NCBI GenBank assembly: GCA_947589425.1
Contig: CANQAV010000002.1
Location: 1 to 64,000 of the forward strand
Length of the DNA: 64,000 nt
From: Candidatus Gastranaerophilales bacterium
Lineage (GTDB): Bacteria > Cyanobacteriota > Vampirovibrionia > Gastranaerophilales > Gastranaerophilaceae
Reading direction: 5' to 3'
Shown here: positions 1 through 7,300 of the stretch, piece by piece
Position numbering within the stretch: position 1 is the first letter of the stretch
Layout of the letters: each line of letters opens with the position of its first letter
Notes under the pieces: model-generated
What the model was told of the DNA's origin: nothing
The model's input: only the letters and a program-made list of their open reading frames with translations
The model's database searches: none
Position numbers and translations under genes: made by a program

Positions 1-41
1 AACTGAGCCATGAGAATTGAAAATTGAATAGAATAAAATAT

Positions 42-115
42 GGCTGGGTAGCTCAGTTGGTGAGAGCGTACGGCTCATACCCGTGAGGTCGAGAGTTCGA
101 ATCTCTCCCCAGCTA
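42..115 (+). tRNA. tRNA-Met (anticodon CAT)
   Basis: Full cloverleaf: acceptor GGCTGGG/CCCAGCT (first pair G-U), anticodon stem TACGG/CCGTG with loop CTCATAC, T-arm GAGAG-TTCGAAT-CTCTC; no encoded CCA. Confidence 0.93.
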
Positions 116-216
116 TTTTATTATAATGCATACTATGTTATCAGCAGGTCGAGATTTAAGGTACGGTCTTCGGGCTGTCGGCAAGGCTCAACACCTTCCC
201 GCACGCCCTGCGCACA
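106..216 (+). repeat. Direct repeat copy 1 (111 bp), includes last 10 nt of tRNA-Met
   Basis: Identical by eye to 355-465 (tccccagctattttattataatgcatac...gccctgcgcaca). Confidence 0.9.
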
Positions 217-354
217 CCAATGCCCTCATTTTGCTCGCTAAGTGCAGTCGCACTAAAGCTCGCTTTATTCGGGTTATCTCAGCTCCGTGTTCCTTTGGAA
301 CACTACGCATACTTTATTCGTAAGCTTCGCTCTTGCTCAGCTACGACTAAAGCA

Positions 355-465
355 TCCCCAGCTATTTTATTATAATGCATACTATGTTATCAGCAGGTCG
401 AGATTTAAGGTACGGTCTTCGGGCTGTCGGCAAGGCTCAACACCTTCCCGCACGCCCTGCGCACA
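355..465 (+). repeat. Direct repeat copy 2 (111 bp) with duplicated tRNA 3' end
   Basis: Identical by eye to 106-216, offset 249 bp. Confidence 0.9.
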
Positions 466-572
466 GCTCGAGTGCTTGAAAATTTAGACCTGCGGTCTGA
501 TTTTCTTACGCACTCTTGCGCATACTTCATCCCTAATGCTCACTTTTTCGTTCGCAAAGGGCTGAAGTAACC

Positions 573-627
573 TTTGCCCTCGCTGTCGTTCGTCAAGTTC
601 GCCCTGCGAACTGGGACTCACTCGGCT
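573..627 (+). repeat. GC-rich repeat B copy 1 (tgccctcgctgtcgttcgtcaagttcgccctgcgaactgggactcactcggctc)
   Basis: Same sequence recurs at about 768-821 and 927-980. Confidence 0.88.
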
Positions 628-704
628 CATGCTTTCCGCCTGTGGGTATCTCGCAAGTGCTTCGCTAAGTCGCTTCGCATTGCTCAATTATCCTACGGCG
701 GCAT

Positions 705-762
705 GGTACGGTCTTCGGGCTGTCGGCAAGGCTCAACGCCTTCCCGCACGCCCTTCGCACAC
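705..762 (+). repeat. Partial third copy of the ggtacggtcttcgggctgtcggcaaggctcaac(a/g)cc unit
   Basis: Near-identical to the 3' half of the 111-bp repeat; contains a 37-nt imperfect hairpin (717-753). Confidence 0.85.
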
Positions 763-767
763 TTTAG

Positions 768-821
768 TGCCCTCGCTGTCGTTCGTCAAGTTCGCCCTGC
801 GAACTGGGACTCACTCGGCTC
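768..821 (+). repeat. GC-rich repeat B copy 2
   Basis: Same sequence as 573-627. Confidence 0.88.
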
Positions 822-926
822 GGGTTTGCTCCTGAGGAAATCGGGGATTTCCACGTCGCCATGGTACGGATTACGCACAAGCCCGTCAAGCTCCACGCTT
901 GCCGTGCGTGTGCTACACACACCTTT

Positions 927-980
927 GCCCTCGCTGTCGTTCGTCAAGTTCGCCCTGCGAACTGGGACTCACTCGGCTCG
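927..980 (+). repeat. GC-rich repeat B copy 3
   Basis: Same sequence as 573-627. Confidence 0.88.
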
Positions 981-994
981 GGTCACCATATATT

Positions 995-1049
995 AGATAA
1001 TATATTATCTATATCTTGACTTTTGAACAAAAATAGTATAATATATTAT
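995..1049 (+). promoter_or_regulatory. Putative hipBA operator/promoter: palindrome AGATAATATATTATCT (995-1010) and ATAATATATTAT (1038-1049), with TTGACT (1016-1021) and TATAAT (1037-1042)
   Basis: Two palindromic sites sharing ATAATATATTATCTAT and bracketing promoter-like hexamers immediately upstream of hipB. Confidence 0.65.
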
Positions 1050-1051
1050 CT

Positions 1052-1330
1052 ATGAATAATCTCATTTTTAACTCGAAATCACCAAAAGATATTGCAAAAG
1101 AATTTGTTGAAAAAATTAAGCATCAGAGAAAAATGCTTAAAATTACACAAGTTCAACTTGCTAAAAAATCAGGCGTTAGCTTGGGTTCCATTAAAAGGTT
1201 TGAATCAAAATATGAAATTTCGCTAAATTCACTGATAAAAATTCTAATCGCTCTTAACTTGGAAAAAGATTTTGAAAACTTATTCACGCAAAAAACCTAC
1301 AATTCCATTGATGAGGTTATAAATGGATAG
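1052..1330 (+). CDS. hipB: HipB-like XRE-family antitoxin
   Basis: HTH (KITQVQLAKKSGVSLGSIKRFESKYEISL); overlaps hipA start. Confidence 0.8.
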   Translation: MNNLIFNSKSPKDIAKEFVEKIKHQRKMLKITQVQLAKKSGVSLGSIKRFESKYEISLNSLIKILIALNLEKDFENLFTQKTYNSIDEVING

Positions 1331-2438
1331 CTACAAATATTTAAAAGTATTTTATAACGATATTTTAGTCGGTACTCTTGCAAAAACGCCACAAAGGGTT
1401 GTCGCATTTGAATACGATTCAGACTGGCTAAATAACGGCTTTAGTATATCGCCTTTTAGTTTACCGCTCGTAAAGAAAGTTTTTATCCCAAGATATGAGC
1501 CTTTCGACGGGTTATTTGGCGTTTTTAATGACAGTTTGCCGGATGGATGGGGAAGATTGCTTGTTGACAGGTTGTTTTTAAAAAACAAAATAAACCCCGT
1601 TGAAATTGACAATCTCAATCGGCTTGCGGTTGTTCAAGAATGCGGGATGGGTGCTTTAACATATAAACCGGAACATAAGTTTAAAACAGAAAACAATGTT
1701 TCTGACCTTGATATTCTGGCACTTGAATGTTCAAAAATCTTAGAATCGCAAAATTCAGATAATTTAGATGAACTTTTTCAATTGGGCGGTTCATCAGGCG
1801 GTGCAAGACCAAAGATTTTAACTTCCATAAATAATGAAGATTGGATAATTAAATTTCCGTCATCAGCCGACCCTAAAAATATTGGTGAAAAAGAGTATCA
1901 ATATTCGCTATTCGCCAAAGATTGCGGAATCAAAATGACGGAAACCAAACTTTTTCCGTCGGAAATTTGTTCGGGTTATTTTGGTATAAAAAGGTTTGAT
2001 CGTAAAAATGGCAAAAAAGTGCATATGGTATCAGCAAGCGGACTATTAGAAACAAGCCACAGACTTCCTAATCTTGATTATAATTTGCTGATGAAACTTA
2101 CACTTGAGCTTACAAGAAATTATGAAGATGTTGAACAATTGTATAGGTTAATGTGTTTCAATGTATTTGCTCACAATCGGGATGACCATTCAAAAAACTT
2201 TTCTTTTCTTTATGACGACGATAAAAAAGAATGGCATTTATCTCCTGCTTATGATTTAACTTATAGTTCTTCATTTAACGGGGAACACGCAACAACAATA
2301 AATGGAGAAGGAAAAAATCCGACTTTAAATGATATTTTAGCAGTTGCTAAAAATATAGGATTAAAAGAAAAATTTGCAAAAGATATTTCATTAGATATTC
2401 AAGAAAAATGCACAAAATTATTGATTAATTTTATATAA
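1323..2438 (+). CDS. hipA: HipA-family serine/threonine kinase toxin
   Basis: GGSSGGARPK, HNRDDHSKNFSF and SPAYDLT motifs. Confidence 0.92.
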   Translation: MDSYKYLKVFYNDILVGTLAKTPQRVVAFEYDSDWLNNGFSISPFSLPLVKKVFIPRYEPFDGLFGVFNDSLPDGWGRLLVDRLFLKNKINPVEIDNLNRLAVVQECGMGALTYKPEHKFKTENNVSDLDILALECSKILESQNSDNLDELFQLGGSSGGARPKILTSINNEDWIIKFPSSADPKNIGEKEYQYSLFAKDCGIKMTETKLFPSEICSGYFGIKRFDRKNGKKVHMVSASGLLETSHRLPNLDYNLLMKLTLELTRNYEDVEQLYRLMCFNVFAHNRDDHSKNFSFLYDDDKKEWHLSPAYDLTYSSSFNGEHATTINGEGKNPTLNDILAVAKNIGLKEKFAKDISLDIQEKCTKLLINFI

Positions 2439-2645
2439 AACTTAATCTGAAAGTCTGTTTACTCTTTATTTAACTCTTTCAATAAAAGAAGTACAATTTT
2501 TCAAGAAAGAATATACCAAAATAAATAATACCGGCTTAACATACAAACAGGGAAAGTTTATCTTATATATTCACCGTTATTTGAATAATAAATAGTTAAT
2601 ATTTTTTATCGGCTAAATACGTATTTTGATTATACCGAATATTTT

Positions 2646-4349
2646 TTAATTCATTAAATTCGCAATTTCCGCATTAAATTTATTGGCAAATAACTTGAAA
2701 ACATTTCTGTTTGTTTGAGGAGAATTCAGCGCATTCAATATATCTTTACAGTCACTATCCGATAAATTACATATTAAGGATAAGTCAAATTTTGCTCTGG
2801 AACAACCCGTATAAAAAATTAAGGGCTCCGACAAAAAAGTATTTTTATTAACATCTACAAGGATGACCGCTTCCGCTTCCAAACCCTTAAACTTACGACA
2901 TGTATAAAAAGGAATGTTTTTATACCTGTTATTTATTATGTGTGAATTATAAACACTTTTTTCTTCTGTTGTACTTGTTAAAATTACTATATCTTTATAT
3001 TCTTTTTTTGTTTTTTCTATAGCAATATCAAGCATTTTTTCAGGGGTCATTTCATTATTTATAATATACAATTTAGGTTTAGCAGCATCAACAAAATCAA
3101 AATAAACATTGGGCTTAATTTTATCTCCCAAAATCCTTGTTGAAGTTTTGGCAATGTTTTCGGTGTTCCTGCAATTCTTATACAAAGTAAGTTTGCAATC
3201 CGCATTTTTCAAATATTTCGGAATATCATGACTGTTTATCATCTGATTTTCATCATAAAATATATAAAATGTGCCGTTTACATCATCATTACCGTTGATT
3301 ATTTCTTCCAAATATTCAATGATACCCGTTTCATCAATGTTGTTTTTGCCAAAATCCTGCCCTTCATCAATTATAATATGCTGATATTGAAAATCTTTTG
3401 TTTTGGTATAGTTGTGCAAAATGTCACTTAAAAGATAGTAATCCGCTGTTTTAGTATTACACAAACGACAGGCTAATTCATCTATTGTGCAAAATGTAAT
3501 ATACTCATTTTCATAATTATTTTTTAAGTAATCTCTTAATAACCTGTTATAACAAAGGAACAAAACATTTTCGCATTTTTCCGCACATCTTCGAGCTTTT
3601 TCCAACGCTATAAAAGTTTTGCCCGTTCCCGCAGCACCGTTTATTATGGCACTGTGCTGCTCTTCAATATAATTTAGGATATTGATTTGTTCTTTAATCA
3701 GTTGTTTATAAACAATTTCTTTATATTGCAAATTTGAAGAAGCCGCCGCTGCAAGATTAAATGCGGGACACAATATATTCTTTAAAATTTTATTGGTATC
3801 ATAATCTGTCAAATTTGTATTTACATTATGAATATTAATATCAAAAATTTTATCAATATATTTTTCGGGAAAAGATAATGCTTCCTGCGTCAATATAAGG
3901 GTTTTATCGGCATCTGAAGGTAATTTTATATAATGCAGGTCGTTTATTGAAATATCCGGAAACCATACGGCGTGTATAAATTTGCACTTTTGCAAAATAT
4001 CGTTAAAGTTGTGTTCTTTAAATTGCTTTATGAGGTCATATTTGTTTTTTTGCGCCTGATTAAAAGGCCCGCCATATTTCATTTCTATTCCGCTGCCATA
4101 ATACCAGGTGTTGTTTTCATATTTTATGTTCTTACCGGCTTTTGCCTCGAGGCAAATAATTCCTTTTTTAGGATTAAAAATAACAAAATCGGTTTCAGAT
4201 TCTTCAATGGTATTTGCTTTAACATTTACAATATTAAAAGAATGAAATATATAATAATCATCAGGCAAGCCGCTCAGGGCATTAAATATCAAGTCTTCTT
4301 TGCTATATTCCGGAATTTGATGCGGTTTTTCGGGAAACATTTTTGCCAT
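2646..4349 (-). CDS. NERD nuclease-related domain fused to SF1 (UvrD-like) helicase
   Basis: N-term ETDFVIFNPKKGIICLEAKAG (NERD-like); Walker A INGAAGTGKTFIA; Walker B HIIIDEGQDF; FKGLEAEAVILV. Confidence 0.82.
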   Translation of the reverse strand: MAKMFPEKPHQIPEYSKEDLIFNALSGLPDDYYIFHSFNIVNVKANTIEESETDFVIFNPKKGIICLEAKAGKNIKYENNTWYYGSGIEMKYGGPFNQAQKNKYDLIKQFKEHNFNDILQKCKFIHAVWFPDISINDLHYIKLPSDADKTLILTQEALSFPEKYIDKIFDINIHNVNTNLTDYDTNKILKNILCPAFNLAAAASSNLQYKEIVYKQLIKEQINILNYIEEQHSAIINGAAGTGKTFIALEKARRCAEKCENVLFLCYNRLLRDYLKNNYENEYITFCTIDELACRLCNTKTADYYLLSDILHNYTKTKDFQYQHIIIDEGQDFGKNNIDETGIIEYLEEIINGNDDVNGTFYIFYDENQMINSHDIPKYLKNADCKLTLYKNCRNTENIAKTSTRILGDKIKPNVYFDFVDAAKPKLYIINNEMTPEKMLDIAIEKTKKEYKDIVILTSTTEEKSVYNSHIINNRYKNIPFYTCRKFKGLEAEAVILVDVNKNTFLSEPLIFYTGCSRAKFDLSLICNLSDSDCKDILNALNSPQTNRNVFKLFANKFNAEIANLMN

Positions 4350-4353
4350 TTTA

Positions 4354-7300
4354 TTACACCTTTATTTTATTAATTAAATCCATGGGATTAAATTGGTCTT
4401 CGCTGTAAAAACAATAATATGCAATTCCTAAATTTTTAATTTTTTTGTATTGTTCGGAATCATATTTCATAAAAAATGCACATCCTGACTCTTTCCACAA
4501 TATGGGTACGAATATTTTTAAATCCTGCGACGGAATATACATCATTGCATCCATATACGGTTTTTCCGTATCACAAAGGGAGCTCATCTCAATTAATTGT
4601 TTTAATAAAGCTTTTTCATCCTTATCAACGCTGTCATCTTCAAGATATTCCCTAAAAGCATCCGCCGTAGAGCTTGACAGGCTTCCGTTATTTTTAGTGT
4701 CAACTATGACATTAATACCACCCGGCAAATTTTTATTTGCTTTAGGAGTAATTGATAGTTTAAAAGGCGTTTTTGATAATTTATTTTTTGAAGGTGCGCA
4801 ATCGGATATTTTTTTGTTTGCATTGTTTATATTATCTTGTACAATATTGGGTCTTTTTAAAACATCTAAAATATTTATGGGGCAAACATTATCAAGATAC
4901 GGTTTATCTTCCAGAGGATGAATAAGTTTATAGGTAATCTCATTACCCCGAATACTTAAATCATTATCATCACGAATTAAAGTTTCATTGCTTTTAACAA
5001 TTTTTATAAAATCTTCCAAACTTTTAAGAGCACGCAATGAAAGCCCTTGCCAATAATCAGTATGAAGATTGGGCACAAACAATTCATCAAGCATCATATT
5101 GACCATATCATATCCCAAACGCCAGTTTAACAATCCATGATAATGAAGGTTGGCATAATCCTGCATACACATATAACAGGATGTATCGCAATTATTTTTG
5201 TGGGCATCTGATAAATAAACCTTTTTAAAATTATTATCTTTTATTATGGAATCAAGAATAATTTTTATGTTGTCGTCTTTTGAAAGCCACCTGCTATACC
5301 CTGCGCCATTTTCCAGAGCATCCGATAAAAATACCTGTGCTAATGCGCCTTTAGTTGGTTTTATACCTGCAACTATTTCCTTTTTATCAATATCAAGATG
5401 TATTGCAGCCGCATCTCTTAAAATATATGCCAAAGAATAATAAGCACATTTTGCATATATATTTTCCTTGCCGCCGTTAACCAATAATAAATTGATGCCC
5501 TCCGGTATAGATTTAATTTCCGCCAAAAATACATCGGTCATTTTTGTGGAAACCAATGCAACGGATTTTGGCTCAATGTCGTTATTTGTTTCAACATGAA
5601 ATCTTTTATTCTGTTTTATTTTTTCTCTGTATAAATCAGCGGAATTTTCCGATATCCAAAAATTATCGCCTAAATATAGGCTATTTAATTGTTTTAAACA
5701 ATAGTTTTCTCCTAAATTATCATTTATTGAAACTATTTGAACAAGTTTTTCATTTTCCAGATACCTGAAATTATTCATTTCTTTTGTTAGACTCAAAATT
5801 TCTTTTTGATTTATCTGCGGTCTTTGAGAATAGGGCGCAAAATCAAAGTTGCCGTCATAATCTATTGCGGGATACTTAAACACTCCCATTGTAAAAAACC
5901 CTTCAGGCTGAATTGTATCAATTATCCTGCCGTTTTGATTACCGCAGTTGGGACATATATAATCCTGTATGTCGTCTGTTTCTGTAAGATTTTTACATAT
6001 ATCACAGACATAATATCTTTTTATGTTGTTTTGGGTAAGTTTATTGCTTATTATACCTACTGACATGTGGATTTTTTTATCTTTGATAATTTCGGCACTC
6101 GGGGCAAACTGACTGATTGCAACGTCTAAATCCCTGTTGATGTTTTCTTTTGTGTTTTTAGCGTTACTTATCATTAAATCTCTTGTTCTGGTAGGAAATC
6201 CAAACATAGGTAATATGCCGGTATTAGCCAAAAGCTCGCTGAGAGACTCATAGTCGTTTTCGTTTGCATCAATACTGCAATCAATGTCGCTAATAAGTTT
6301 ATGGTTAATATATTCAATAAACTTAGTTTTTTTATCAATCAAAGCTGTTCCTTTAAGCAGGATATCAACTAAGTTTGAAATATCCGATTGATTATTTTCA
6401 ATCCATTTAACGACAATATCTTTTACAACATCATACCAATCATCAACGGGTCCGAATTCTCCGTGTACATTATCAACACTTTCCAATTCGCTTGCATATC
6501 CGTCATCAATTATTGCTCTTCTCAAAACTTCTTTATTCAAAAACCTTTCTACAATTCTTTCGCTTCTCATATCTAAATATGGCGGTAGCGTAGGGTCATT
6601 TGTAATTTTTTCGGGATTTTCAAAATAAAATTCGTCATGGTTTCTGTTTCTGCAAATTGTTAGCGCAACGGATAATGCATTATCTCGTCTGCCGGCACGA
6701 CCTACCCTCTGTTGATAGTTAAATCTTTGAGGAGGCATATTTGCCATCATGACGGATTCTAATGCTCCTATATCAATACCTGCTTCCATTGTCGTTGTAA
6801 CGCTTAATATTTCAACGGAATCTTTAATTGCCCATTCGTTTTTATCAGGCTGAGAGTCTTTGTGCAGATATATATTCTGAAATCTGCGCTGACGGCTTTT
6901 TTGATCGGATTTGTTTGTTTGTGCGGTTAATTCTTCGCAAGTTAATTTTGAAGGATTTAAATGCGCTAATTTAAAATAATAATCGTCTTTTTTGAAATTA
7001 TTTAAATAATTAAAATCTTTCTTTTCTAAAACTCTTCCGCAGCGGGAATTTGTACAGGTCATCATTGAAGGATTAATGTGTACTTTTCTGCATGAAGGAC
7101 AAATATAATAATCATTTTTATCTGATTTTTGAACATATAGCTCATCTAAAATTAATTTATTTGTGCTTCTGTCGACTATTCCATATTTATATAATACATT
7201 TTCAAAAATCTCATCAGTTTTAGCTGATACAGGGAGATTTATCTTATTTGAAATCTTATATGGCAATTTTAAAACATTGGCAATATATTTTTTTATCTGG

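Noticed and set aside
117-985. CRISPR array
   Set aside because: Repeats are long, irregularly spaced, of two kinds and lack uniform spacers; no cas genes.
117-985. Diversity-generating retroelement or retron
   Set aside because: No reverse transcriptase or template/variable repeat pair with adenine-biased substitutions in the window.
126-996. Six short ORFs in the track (65-140 aa, both strands) sharing SSGCRQGSTPSRTP and SLSFVKFALRTGTHSAR
   Set aside because: They are translations of the GC-rich repeat units in whichever frame is open; no SD, no conserved domain. Treated as noncoding repeats.
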